64,000 bases of DNA. Source: Solimicrobium sp043758755 (GTDB taxonomy: Bacteria; Pseudomonadota; Gammaproteobacteria; Burkholderiales; Burkholderiaceae_D). How positions within the stretch are numbered: position 1 is the stretch's first letter; each line of letters opens with the position of its first letter. The DNA is taken from contig JAYVMW010000018.1 in assembly GCA_043758755.1 (NCBI GenBank), forward strand, positions 1-64,000, in the 5' to 3' direction. The position numbers and the translations under genes are program-made. The notes under the pieces were generated by a model. It made no database searches and was not told the origin of the DNA. It was given only the letters and a program-made list of their open reading frames with translations. This document shows, in pieces, positions 1-10,721 of this stretch.

Positions 1-858
1 GATCCATTCGCGGGTTTCGTGGATGTGCTTGCCGGTCGACAGATCCATGACATTGTCGCCACCCCAGCGGATCGCCCAGGTCATTTTTTCGACTTCTTCA
101 CCGATCGAAGACGTCACTGCCGAATTGCCGATATTGGCGTTGATCTTGACCAGGAAATTACGACCGATGATCATCGGTTCGACTTCCGGATGATTGATGT
201 TGGCCGGGATGATGGCGCGGCCACGTGCGATTTCGGAGCGGACGAATTCCGGTGTGATCGTGGCCGGGATCGAGGCACCGAAATGCTGACCCGGATGCTG
301 ACGGCCCATCAGGTCGGCCAGTTTGTTGCCCATTACACCCGAACCACGCAGGTTGTCCAGATACTGCTGGCGCTGCATGTTTTCACGGATCGCCACGTAT
401 TCCATTTCTGGCGTAATGATGCCGGCGCGCGCGTAATGCATCTGGCTGACATTCTTGCCTTCCTTGGCGCGGCGCGGGTTGCGTTTGAGGTTGAAGCGCA
501 GTTCGGCCAGTTTCGGGTCCTGCAGCCGTTCCACGCCATACGCGGATGACGGGCCGCTCAGTTCCTCACTGTCGTTGCGCTCGGCGATCCAGGGTGCGCG
601 CACCGGCGCCAGACCGGAGCGGATATCGATCTTGACGTTCGGGTCGGTGTAGGGACCTGAGGTGTCGTAGACGTAAATCGGTGGATTGGTCTCAAAACCA
701 AATGAGGCCGGCGTGTCAGACTGGCTGATTTCACGCATCGGCACCTGAATGTCCGGACGACTGCCCTGTACATACACCTTGCGTGAATTCGGCAAAGGGG
801 CAATTGCTGCGGCGTCCACCGTGGCAATGGCTGAGAAGAATTTGGGATTGGCGTTCAT
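1..858 (-). CDS. thiC: Phosphomethylpyrimidine synthase ThiC (5' part, cut by window edge)
   Basis: This is a radical-SAM enzyme of thiamine biosynthesis that converts aminoimidazole ribotide to hydroxymethylpyrimidine phosphate. Only the first 286 codons are present, and the frame stays open to base 1. The N-terminal ThiC-associated region (RKVYVQGSRPDIQVPMR) and family blocks such as GPYTDP, MHYARAGIITPEMEYVA, ANINHPEVEPMIIGRNF and GNSAVTSSI can be read. The catalytic C-terminal Cys motif lies outside the window. The ATG at 858 follows AGGAAG and sits below a TPP riboswitch, so thiamine pyrophosphate should repress the gene. Confidence 0.97.
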   Translation of the reverse strand, partial: MNANPKFFSAIATVDAAAIAPLPNSRKVYVQGSRPDIQVPMREISQSDTPASFGFETNPPIYVYDTSGPYTDPNVKIDIRSGLAPVRAPWIAERNDSEELSGPSSAYGVERLQDPKLAELRFNLKRNPRRAKEGKNVSQMHYARAGIITPEMEYVAIRENMQRQQYLDNLRGSGVMGNKLADLMGRQHPGQHFGASIPATITPEFVRSEIARGRAIIPANINHPEVEPMIIGRNFLVKINANIGNSAVTSSIGEEVEKMTWAIRWGGDNVMDLSTGKHIHETREWI

Positions 859-927
859 GGTGCTTCCTAGTTTGTAAGTGAATTACGGCGCAGGGAAGCA
901 AATGAGGGACAGGCTGGTGGCCCGTTA

Positions 928-1010
928 CAGCGTGCTTCCCTACGCTGGCATTATCCAGATCAGGTCAAGGGTATTTCTCACCTGCCTCAATATGTGGCAG
1001 GACCCCTAGC
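928..1010 (-). promoter_or_regulatory. TPP riboswitch (THI element)
   Basis: Read on the minus strand, this leader has the conserved order of the thiamine pyrophosphate aptamer: a GGGGTCC start, a TGAGA box (GGTGAGAAATACCC), then CCTGATCTGGATAATGCC and AGCGTAGGGAAGC. It lies about 70 bases before the thiC start, the usual target. A second GGGAAGC copy nearer the gene (about 890-900) may take part in the expression platform. That last point is inference. Confidence 0.95.
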
Positions 1011-1029
1011 TAGCCGACATTATATGCCA

Positions 1030-2274
1030 TCAATGTCGGCTTCTGGCTTTCTGTTTCAGACTCTTTTCAATATAGCAATTATCGTGCAAAAAACGCATCG
1101 CCAGATGCAGATCATGATCCCAGTCATCCAGCAGGTAGAGTTGCGCCTGTTCGCAAAATTCCTGCCAGTCTTGCAGCAGACTTTCCTGTTTTTCATGCGG
1201 TGCATGGAGTTCGATGAACTGGTTGGCCAGTTGCGGCTGAAATCCGTCCTTGCGCACTTTTTTGATCAGAGTTTTGGCGGTCGCTTCGGTCAGGCTGTTT
1301 TTGCCCGGCATGGCGCAGGCGATACACAGCAGCACGGTAAAAATGGCATCGACATCGCTTTTGCCTTTGGTGTATTTGCTCCACTCTTTGGACACCAGTG
1401 CGTCGTAGCGCGCTACATCGTGTTCGTCCTGTTCGAGAATGAAATACCGCCCTGACAGTTTGCGGATCAGCACATCGAGTGGTATGGCGCTGTCGTTGAC
1501 CAAGGGCCGGTCGGTGCTGTCCATATCACTGTGCACCTGTTTGAGCAGGTCGATTTCTGCGTTGCTGAACTCGCCGGCCAGAGCTGCTGATTTGGTCGGA
1601 CCTTTTTTACGCAGCCGAGTCAGGATTTCAGCGAATTCGAGCAGGTTGATACCGGCAGGTTGTTGTGAGTCGGCGATCGCAGCCAGTAACGCGGTACGGA
1701 TCAGGGCAGTGGCTTCGCAGTGCTGTTCCTGGGCGATGGCGTCACTGACACCCAGTGCCTGGCCCAGTTTTTTCGCAAGCCGGATTTTGGCCTGATTCTG
1801 TTCGCGTTCGGTTCTGGCCGCACGATAATCGTCAACGGTCTTTTTACGCGACCAAAATTCCAGAAAATCTTCCACCCGACCATGTTCAAATTTGCCCAGA
1901 ATTGCATATTCAGGCAGGGCAAACAGTTCCTTGATGAGGTTTGAGCCACCGCGCGACAATGTCAGAATGGTGTTGTCGCGAATCAGGCGCGCGGCGTTGT
2001 CCAGGTCGCCGGCACTGGATTCGAACAGGTACAGACTGATCAGCTGCACCATGCGCTGTTTGGCCAGTTCCAGTTCGGCACGCAGATAGGGCGAGCCGAA
2101 AGCCGTCGCAATCTGTACCATGCCTTTGGGTGCATCGGCAGCGATGGCGTTAAGTTTGGCCGCATCGATCAGACCCACCTGCACTCCGTGGCGCAGTGCT
2201 TTTTCAAAAAAAGGCCGGTTTTCATAACCGGCAATCTGAAATGCTGTCATTGCTTCATCAGGTGAATTCGTCAC
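1030..2274 (-). CDS. Unrecognised protein, last gene of the slyD operon
   Basis: A 414-residue soluble protein with no signal peptide or membrane segment. I do not recognise a family. It looks mostly alpha-helical, with charged stretches (TREREQNQAKIRLAKK) and a C-terminal part rich in W, D and H (LLDDWDHDLHLAMRFLHD). The GTG at 2274 overlaps the previous gene's stop by four bases (GTGA), which suggests translational coupling. An ATG at 2250 is the alternative start. It is the fifth gene of a tight minus-strand operon headed by slyD and a J-domain gene, so a link to protein folding is possible but not shown. Confidence 0.75.
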   Translation of the reverse strand: MTNSPDEAMTAFQIAGYENRPFFEKALRHGVQVGLIDAAKLNAIAADAPKGMVQIATAFGSPYLRAELELAKQRMVQLISLYLFESSAGDLDNAARLIRDNTILTLSRGGSNLIKELFALPEYAILGKFEHGRVEDFLEFWSRKKTVDDYRAARTEREQNQAKIRLAKKLGQALGVSDAIAQEQHCEATALIRTALLAAIADSQQPAGINLLEFAEILTRLRKKGPTKSAALAGEFSNAEIDLLKQVHSDMDSTDRPLVNDSAIPLDVLIRKLSGRYFILEQDEHDVARYDALVSKEWSKYTKGKSDVDAIFTVLLCIACAMPGKNSLTEATAKTLIKKVRKDGFQPQLANQFIELHAPHEKQESLLQDWQEFCEQAQLYLLDDWDHDLHLAMRFLHDNCYIEKSLKQKARSRH

Positions 2275-3041
2275 AGCGCGGACTCTTCCTGCAGACCTTC
2301 AAAGTCGGGGCGGTCCTGGCTCGGCATCGGTTTGTCGTTGTCGAGTACGCCTTCGGGCAATTCATCCATTGATTCCATGAAGGCTTCCTGAGCAGCCTGT
2401 TCTTTTTTCAGGCGCGCGCGCAGTTTCAGCAGCACTTCGCGGAAAATGTCCGGATGCTGGTAGCGCAAAATGACGGTAACTTCCTGCCAGTCATGGTCCT
2501 CGAAATTGGTCATGTCGAGCGGTGACGACTGCGGTTCATTGTCACGGGTCAGGTTCAGCAGGTCTTCATCGATGGCCTGGGTCTTGTTTTCGTCGCTGTA
2601 TTCAAACAGGTCAAAGGTGGCGTAGCGGTAAAAAAATTCGATGCGTTCGGTGCGCTCGGAAAGATAGTCGGCCAGCGCTTCGTAGCCGCCTTCGACTTCG
2701 CTGATGGCATATAGAAATGCCGATGGGTCAGCGTCGGCGCGAAAGATGACGGAATTGATCATGCCGCGCAGCTGTTCATGGCTAAGATCGGCATAGCGCT
2801 TTTCCAGCACCACGGCTTTGGCAAACTGTTCGGGTGTGACCAGCAGATTCACCAGCGATTCCTTGGAACAATCGTATTCGCGAATGATGGCCAGCAAATC
2901 CTTGGCCGGAAACTGATCCAGCGCTACCACTAACGCATGATCGCCCTCGGTTTCGGCCAGTGTGGCCAGGGCGTGTTCAGCCCCTGCGATATCGCCGGAT
3001 TTAATTAATTTCTGGGCTTGTACTAATGCGGGCACGCTCAT
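2271..3041 (-). CDS. Unrecognised protein, fourth gene of the slyD operon
   Basis: A 256-residue soluble protein of unknown family. The N-terminal half looks like short helical repeats (VQAQKLIKSGDIAGAEHALATLAE), reminiscent of TPR-type hairpins but without a clear consensus. The C-terminal half is acidic and ends in a low-complexity tail. The ATG at 3041 is preceded by GAGGAAGCCAGGA. The stop overlaps the start of the next gene, and the previous gene ends 24 bases upstream. Codon use resembles the neighbours. Function unknown. Confidence 0.75.
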   Translation of the reverse strand: MSVPALVQAQKLIKSGDIAGAEHALATLAETEGDHALVVALDQFPAKDLLAIIREYDCSKESLVNLLVTPEQFAKAVVLEKRYADLSHEQLRGMINSVIFRADADPSAFLYAISEVEGGYEALADYLSERTERIEFFYRYATFDLFEYSDENKTQAIDEDLLNLTRDNEPQSSPLDMTNFEDHDWQEVTVILRYQHPDIFREVLLKLRARLKKEQAAQEAFMESMDELPEGVLDNDKPMPSQDRPDFEGLQEESAL

Positions 3042-3065
3042 AATCCTGGCTTCCTCTGGAAAAAA

Positions 3066-3659
3066 TTATTCTTTACGGTCAAAACCCTGCTCGGCCAGAA
3101 AATCGGCTCCAGCCTTGTCCAGATAAAATTCATTGCTTTCGCCTTCGTGACTGATCACGTCGTCAGAACTCAGATTTTCTTCGTAGCGGTCATGGTCCAG
3201 CTCTTCCTGTTCGTGTTCGAGGTCCTCTTCATCCTGATCCAGTTTTTCTGCAACCGGGGTGGTGGATTCGTGGCCGTGTTTGATCAGGAATTCCAGCCCG
3301 ACGGTGGTGGCCAGAAAGTGTTCGCCGGCCGGGTCAGTCAGGACGATGGCAATCAGACTTTCAGCCCAGGACTCGACTGTTACTGCATTCTGCAGCGTGG
3401 CCCAGCCAGGCAGGCTGCCGGATTCTTTGGCCACCAGCGCTTCGAGCGTTTTCTTTTGTTTGAAAATGAAGCCGCCGTGAAAGGCCGCTGCCACCATTTC
3501 CGGTGCAAATTTCATCATCGGCAGTAACTGCTGCATTTGTTTGCGTTTGGTGTTCAGGCGTGCCTTCAAGACGTTGTTACCCTCGGAATCGGTGCGCAGA
3601 TCGTCCAGTTCGGCCTGATAGGAAGAACACAGACCGCCAAAATAACGTGAGATTTTCAA
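3066..3659 (-). CDS. Unrecognised protein with acidic C-terminal region, TTG start
   Basis: A 197-residue protein of unknown family. Residues of roughly 1-125 look globular. A very acidic stretch follows (EKLDQDEEDLEHEQEELDHDR). It starts at TTG 3659, which overlaps the stop of the J-domain gene by four bases (TTGA). A strong AGGAG lies seven bases before this TTG, which decides the start. The overlap places its translation under coupling to the J-domain protein, so it may be a partner or client factor. That is inference from context only. Confidence 0.75.
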   Translation of the reverse strand: MKISRYFGGLCSSYQAELDDLRTDSEGNNVLKARLNTKRKQMQQLLPMMKFAPEMVAAAFHGGFIFKQKKTLEALVAKESGSLPGWATLQNAVTVESWAESLIAIVLTDPAGEHFLATTVGLEFLIKHGHESTTPVAEKLDQDEEDLEHEQEELDHDRYEENLSSDDVISHEGESNEFYLDKAGADFLAEQGFDRKE

Positions 3660-3943
3660 TTCAGTACTCCTGATACGTAGTTCGACCAGATTTCCTGGGC
3701 TGTTTCCAGTGGTACTTCAAGCAGATTGCGCCGCCTGTTGTCGTCGTAGTCGGCGCGTTTGCCCGGGTCAGACAGAACATCATAGGCTTCGCGCACCGCT
3801 CTGAATCTGGCCGGAGCCAGTTCCGAATCGTTACGGTCCGGATGGAATTCCGAGGCCTTTTGCCGGAACGCTTTTTTAATGTCGTCCGGTGACGCCGTGC
3901 TGTTTAAACCCAGTACGGCGTATAAATCGATATCAATGCTCAT
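3656..3943 (-). CDS. Small J-domain (DnaJ-like) protein
   Basis: A 95-residue protein whose residues of about 5-70 form a J-domain: DLYAVLGLNSTASPDDIKKA, the HPD tripeptide in FHPDRND that stimulates DnaK ATPase, and AYDVLSDPGKRADYD. It has no G/F-rich, zinc-finger or C-terminal substrate domains, so it is a minimal type III co-chaperone. The rest is a 25-residue tail. The ATG at 3943 lies inside the end of slyD (11-base overlap). A longer frame upstream is only the antisense-like extension into slyD. Pairing a J-protein with the SlyD foldase and three unknown genes suggests a dedicated DnaK-recruiting unit. Confidence 0.88.
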   Translation of the reverse strand: MSIDIDLYAVLGLNSTASPDDIKKAFRQKASEFHPDRNDSELAPARFRAVREAYDVLSDPGKRADYDDNRRRNLLEVPLETAQEIWSNYVSGVLN

Positions 3944-4427
3944 CGTGGCCATGGTCATGTCCGTGGGCGCCGTGCACGTGGCCGTGTGCAATTTCTTCTT
4001 CTGTGGCAGCGCGCACTTCGAGAACCGTGGCTTCAAAACGCAGCGGCATGCCGGCCAGCGGATGGTTGCCGTCGACCGTGACCTTGCCGGCGTCAATCTG
4101 GGTAATGCGGAACTGCAGCGCATGGCCGGTTTCAGGGTCATGGGTTTCAAACATCATGCCGACTTCAATGTCAGGCGGGAACAGGCCGACCTCTTCTTCA
4201 CGCACCAGACCTGCGTCGATTTCACCAAACGCTTCTTCTGCACGCATCGACACCTTGACCGTATCACCGACTGCATGACCTTCGAGGGCGGCTTCAACCG
4301 GAGGCAAAATGTTGTCATAGCCGCCATGCAGATATACGATAGGTTCAACGTTTTTGTCGATTAACTGATTGTCCTTGTCGAACATGCTGTAGTTCAGGCT
4401 GATAACGGTGTTTTGAGAAATTTTCAT
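3933..4427 (-). CDS. slyD: SlyD-type FKBP peptidyl-prolyl isomerase
   Basis: A 164-residue cytoplasmic prolyl isomerase and chaperone, also known in the family for nickel binding. The order is FKBP half, inserted flap (IF) domain, FKBP half: VISLNYSMFDKDNQLID, the VYLHGGYDNILPPVE block, the insert with GEIDAGLVREEE, and then VDGNHPLAGMPLRFEATV. The tail is His-rich (HGHVHGAHGHDHGHDEH), as expected of a metal-binding SlyD. First gene of the minus-strand operon and divergent from valS across 276 bases. Its 3' end overlaps the J-domain gene. Confidence 0.95.
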   Translation of the reverse strand: MKISQNTVISLNYSMFDKDNQLIDKNVEPIVYLHGGYDNILPPVEAALEGHAVGDTVKVSMRAEEAFGEIDAGLVREEEVGLFPPDIEVGMMFETHDPETGHALQFRITQIDAGKVTVDGNHPLAGMPLRFEATVLEVRAATEEEIAHGHVHGAHGHDHGHDEH

Positions 4428-4703
4428 AATTTGTAGTGTGTGTGGTGGTTTGAGCTTGTGCGCAGCTTCGCAGTTCTGAGGCGGTCAGGCTGTTTTTGAT
4501 GATGTAAGACGCAGCATTGTAGCAGAGCCGGTCGTGATTATACTCCTGGCACTCAATGTCAATTTATTCGGTATCAAAACAAACGACTGCGCAAAAGGCA
4601 CTGAATTGTCGTGTCATTTTGGAAAGTTCGAATGACTACTCGCCCCCAACAACAGCTATCAGCTTTATAATCAGCGCTTCTTAAAATTAACCAGAATCAC
4701 ACC

Positions 4704-7544
<2,841 letters not shown>

Positions 7545-7576
7545 TAATCCAATTTATAACCTCGATGGAGACAGGC

Positions 7577-8038
7577 ATGAACTTTAAAAAATGGGTTGCG
7601 GTTGCATCAGTGTTGTTGGGTATGTCGGTCAATTATTCGGCTCTGGCGCAGGAAGCGTTGGATTCTCCGGTGGGCGTGTGGAAAAATATTGACGATGTTA
7701 CCGGCAAGGCCAAAGCGCTGATCCGCATCACCGAAACCAATGGTGTTCTGTCCGGGAAAATCGAACGCCTGTTCAGAGGGCCGACCGAAGATCAAAATCC
7801 AAAATGTACCAAGTGCGACGATGCCAACAAGGATCAGCCGATACTTGGCATGGTGATTCTGTCTGGCCTCAAAAAAGAGGGTGGCGAATACACCGGTGGC
7901 GATATCCTGGATCCGGACAATGGCAAGCATTACAAAAGCAAGCTCAAACTGGAGGAGGGCGGTAAAAAACTCAATGTACGCGGCTATATCGGCTTCTCCT
8001 GGATCGGTCGTTCTCAGACATGGTTACGTGAGCAGTAA
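7577..8038 (+). CDS. DUF2147 family exported protein
   Basis: A 153-residue protein with a signal peptide (MNFKKWVAVASVLLGMSVNY, cleavage near ALAQ). The mature part fits DUF2147: SPVGVWKNIDD at the start, GVLSGKIERL, a CTKCDDANKDQPILGMVIL block and an end rich in KLNVRGYIGFSWIGRSQTW. The two cysteines near residue 80 could be a disulfide or metal site. An upstream ATG at 7565 is in frame, but the second ATG has the better ribosome site (GGAGACAGGC). Family function is not established; a periplasmic location is inferred. Confidence 0.85.
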   Translation: MNFKKWVAVASVLLGMSVNYSALAQEALDSPVGVWKNIDDVTGKAKALIRITETNGVLSGKIERLFRGPTEDQNPKCTKCDDANKDQPILGMVILSGLKKEGGEYTGGDILDPDNGKHYKSKLKLEEGGKKLNVRGYIGFSWIGRSQTWLREQ

Positions 8039-8089
8039 GCAGATTTGCCAGCCTGTCCATGTTTGGCTTATTCGAACCCCGGAGTGTCA

Positions 8090-10138
8090 ATGATGAGAGT
8101 TCCAATTGCAGCCCTGCTGTGCGGTTTACTGTTATGCGCGTCACACAGTCAGGCCGCTGACGAAACGCCGCTCAAGGAATTTCCCTACACGCCGGGGCTG
8201 GATGTCAGCGCTCTGGATACCGCAGCCAATCCCTGCGAAGACTTTTACCAGTATGCCTGCGGTGGATGGCAGAAAAACAATCCGATCCCGGATGACCAGT
8301 CGAGCTGGGATGTGTATTCCAAGCTGTATCAGGACAATCAGCGTTTTCTGTGGGGTATTCTGGATACCCTTGCCAAAGCCACCGACTCGCGCACGGCCAG
8401 CCAGCAAAAAATCGGCGACTACTTTGCGGCCTGCATGAATGAGAAGGCCATTAATCAACTGGGCACGACACCGCTCACGCCGTTTCTGTCCGACATCAAT
8501 GCACTGCACAGCAGGCACGATCTGCCTGCGCTGCTGGGACGATTGACCCTGAATGCGCCCGGATCTTTTTATTTTGATACTGGCTCGACCCAGGATTTTT
8601 CTGATTCCAGCCAGGTCATCGCGCTGCTGTCCGCCGGGGGTCTGGGTTTGCCGGACCGGGACTATTATGTGAACACGGATGATAAATCGGTCGAACTGCG
8701 CGCTCAGTATGTCAGCCACATCGCTGCCATGCTCAGCCTGGCCGGCACCGACAGCGCAACGGCCAAAGTCCAGGCCAGCCGCATTATGGCGATGGAAACC
8801 AGTCTGGCAAAGGCGACACTGACCAATGTTGAAAAGCGTGATCCGTACAAATTATTTCATCGCATGGATCAGAAATCGGTGCAGGTACTGACACCGGCAT
8901 TTTCCTGGCAACCGTTTTGGAAGGCCATGGAGCGCACCCAGCTGAAAACCTTCAACGTCACCGAACCGGCATTTTTTAGAGCACTGTCGCACCTGTTCGC
9001 GACTGCTCCGCTGGAAGATATCCGTTCCTACCTGCGCTGGCACGTCATCAGTGCTTCGGCCCCGCTGCTGTCCAGTCCGCTGGTTGAAACCAGTTTTGAC
9101 TTTTATGGCAAGACTCTGTCCGGCACCAAGCAGCTGCCGCCACGCTGGAAACGCTGCGTCACCCGGGTCGATGAACAGCTCGGCGAAGCGCTCGGGCAGG
9201 AATATGTGCAGCGCACCTTCGGACCGAAACTCAAGGCCGATACCCAGCGCATGACCGACCAGATCGAAGCCGCCATGGCGCAGGAAATCAGCTCGCTGGA
9301 CTGGATGAGCGAGCCGACCAAATTGCGTGCTCTGGAAAAACTGCATGGCATCGCCAACAAGATCGGCTACCCGGACCGCTGGCGTGATTACACCGCAGTG
9401 GTGATCAGGGCCGATGATTATTACGGCAATGTCGCGCGTGCCAGCCGCTTCGAGCTCAACCGCCAGTTTGACAAGATCGGCAAACCGGTGGATCACGCCG
9501 AATGGCAGATGACGCCGCCTACCGTCAATGCGTATTACAACCCGCAGCTCAACGATATCAATTTTCCGGCCGGGATTTTACAAAGTCCGCTGTACGACCC
9601 CAAAATGGACGATGCGCCGAATTACGGCAATACCGGCGGCACCATCGGACACGAATTGACCCATGCCTTTGATGATGAGGGACGCCAGTTCGATGCGCAG
9701 GGAAATCTGAAGGACTGGTGGAACGAAAAAGACGCGCAGGAATTTAAAACGCGCGCCCGGTGTGTGGTCGATCAGTACAGCCAGTACACAGCGATTGATG
9801 ATCTCAAGATCAAGGGCGAGCTGACCCAGGGTGAAGATATCGCTGATCTGGGCGGGCTGGTGCTGGCCTGGATCGCTTGGAAGGAACAGACCAAAGATCA
9901 GGTCTTGCATAATGCTGATGGGCTGACACCGGAGCAACGCTTTTTTGTCGGCAATGCGCAATGGGCCTGTGCCAATATGCGTCCCGAAAAAGCCCGGCTG
10001 CTGGCCCTGACCGACCCGCATTCTCCGGCCAGATACCGGGTGAACGGACTGGTTGTGAATATGCCGCAGTTTGAGCAGGCCTTTAACTGTAAAAAAGGTC
10101 AGCCTATGGTTGGCGCAAAACGCTGCCGGATCTGGTAA
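8090..10138 (+). CDS. M13 family zinc metallopeptidase (neprilysin/PepO-like)
   Basis: An exported zinc endopeptidase of 682 residues. The start is placed at ATG 8090 (or 8093), after GGAG, because it gives a clean signal peptide (RVPIAALLCGLLLCASHSQA). The mature protein begins with the family's DFYQYACGGWQKNNPIP block. The zinc motif HELTH is at residues 521-525, the third ligand E is in GEDIADLGG (E582), and the substrate-binding NAYYNP segment precedes them. It is likely periplasmic and degrades peptides. It follows the DUF2147 gene by about 50 bases. Confidence 0.94.
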   Translation: MMRVPIAALLCGLLLCASHSQAADETPLKEFPYTPGLDVSALDTAANPCEDFYQYACGGWQKNNPIPDDQSSWDVYSKLYQDNQRFLWGILDTLAKATDSRTASQQKIGDYFAACMNEKAINQLGTTPLTPFLSDINALHSRHDLPALLGRLTLNAPGSFYFDTGSTQDFSDSSQVIALLSAGGLGLPDRDYYVNTDDKSVELRAQYVSHIAAMLSLAGTDSATAKVQASRIMAMETSLAKATLTNVEKRDPYKLFHRMDQKSVQVLTPAFSWQPFWKAMERTQLKTFNVTEPAFFRALSHLFATAPLEDIRSYLRWHVISASAPLLSSPLVETSFDFYGKTLSGTKQLPPRWKRCVTRVDEQLGEALGQEYVQRTFGPKLKADTQRMTDQIEAAMAQEISSLDWMSEPTKLRALEKLHGIANKIGYPDRWRDYTAVVIRADDYYGNVARASRFELNRQFDKIGKPVDHAEWQMTPPTVNAYYNPQLNDINFPAGILQSPLYDPKMDDAPNYGNTGGTIGHELTHAFDDEGRQFDAQGNLKDWWNEKDAQEFKTRARCVVDQYSQYTAIDDLKIKGELTQGEDIADLGGLVLAWIAWKEQTKDQVLHNADGLTPEQRFFVGNAQWACANMRPEKARLLALTDPHSPARYRVNGLVVNMPQFEQAFNCKKGQPMVGAKRCRIW

Positions 10139-10205
10139 CTGATCCTGACGCGACACTGTCGCATTCAATGTTGAGCTGTTTTTGTAACTGCAAGTCAGGA
10201 TAGTC

Positions 10206-10664
10206 ATGGCCAAAGCGCAAGTGAAACCAGTAAAAAAGCCGGCATCAGGTGCAGACGGCATGGAAAAGTATGCGCTGTACGTAGCAATTTTCACCATCCT
10301 TGTGCTGGTGGCGTCGCTGGGCCTGTATTTTTTTACGCATTCCAAAACCAAAATTGAAAAGAAGGAAAATTATCTGGCGCTGCCGCAGCTGATTTATTCG
10401 TCAGAAAGCGAGACGGTCAGAATGCAGATCGCGCTGCAGGTCAATGACAAGGATCAGGAATGGCTGAATAAAAACAAGGCAGCCATCAATGAAATTTACA
10501 AGATCACCATGGAAGCTATCGATCCGTCTACCCTGCGCAGCGCGGAGGGCCGGGTTGCGGTGCAGGAGAAATTAAGAGATGAAATCAACAGCAAGATGAA
10601 GGTGGATAAAATTGAGGCAGTGCTCTACAACGACCTGCTTGTTCAGATTAAGGAAGAGGAATAA
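10206..10664 (+). CDS. FliL-like single-pass membrane protein
   Basis: A 152-residue protein with a short basic N-terminus, one membrane helix (ALYVAIFTILVLVASLGLYF, residues about 22-41) and a periplasmic domain. The domain follows the FliL pattern: MQIALQVNDKDQEWLNKNKA, then ITMEAIDPSTLRSAEGRVAV, EKLRDEINSKM and an ending KIEAVLYNDLLVQI. FliL proteins sit at the flagellar basal body and stabilise stator function. This copy is outside any flagellar operon, between two peptidase genes. It could be a dispersed flagellar gene or a FliL-like relative with another role. Confidence 0.7.
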   Translation: MAKAQVKPVKKPASGADGMEKYALYVAIFTILVLVASLGLYFFTHSKTKIEKKENYLALPQLIYSSESETVRMQIALQVNDKDQEWLNKNKAAINEIYKITMEAIDPSTLRSAEGRVAVQEKLRDEINSKMKVDKIEAVLYNDLLVQIKEEE

Positions 10665-10721
10665 GAAACCGCCTGAACATTGATGTGACCCGTTTCTAAA
10701 ACCCATTTAAAGTTCCACTAC

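Noticed and set aside
9578..10351. 257-codon minus-strand frame
   Set aside because: Antisense to the M13 peptidase and FliL-like genes with no recognisable domain.
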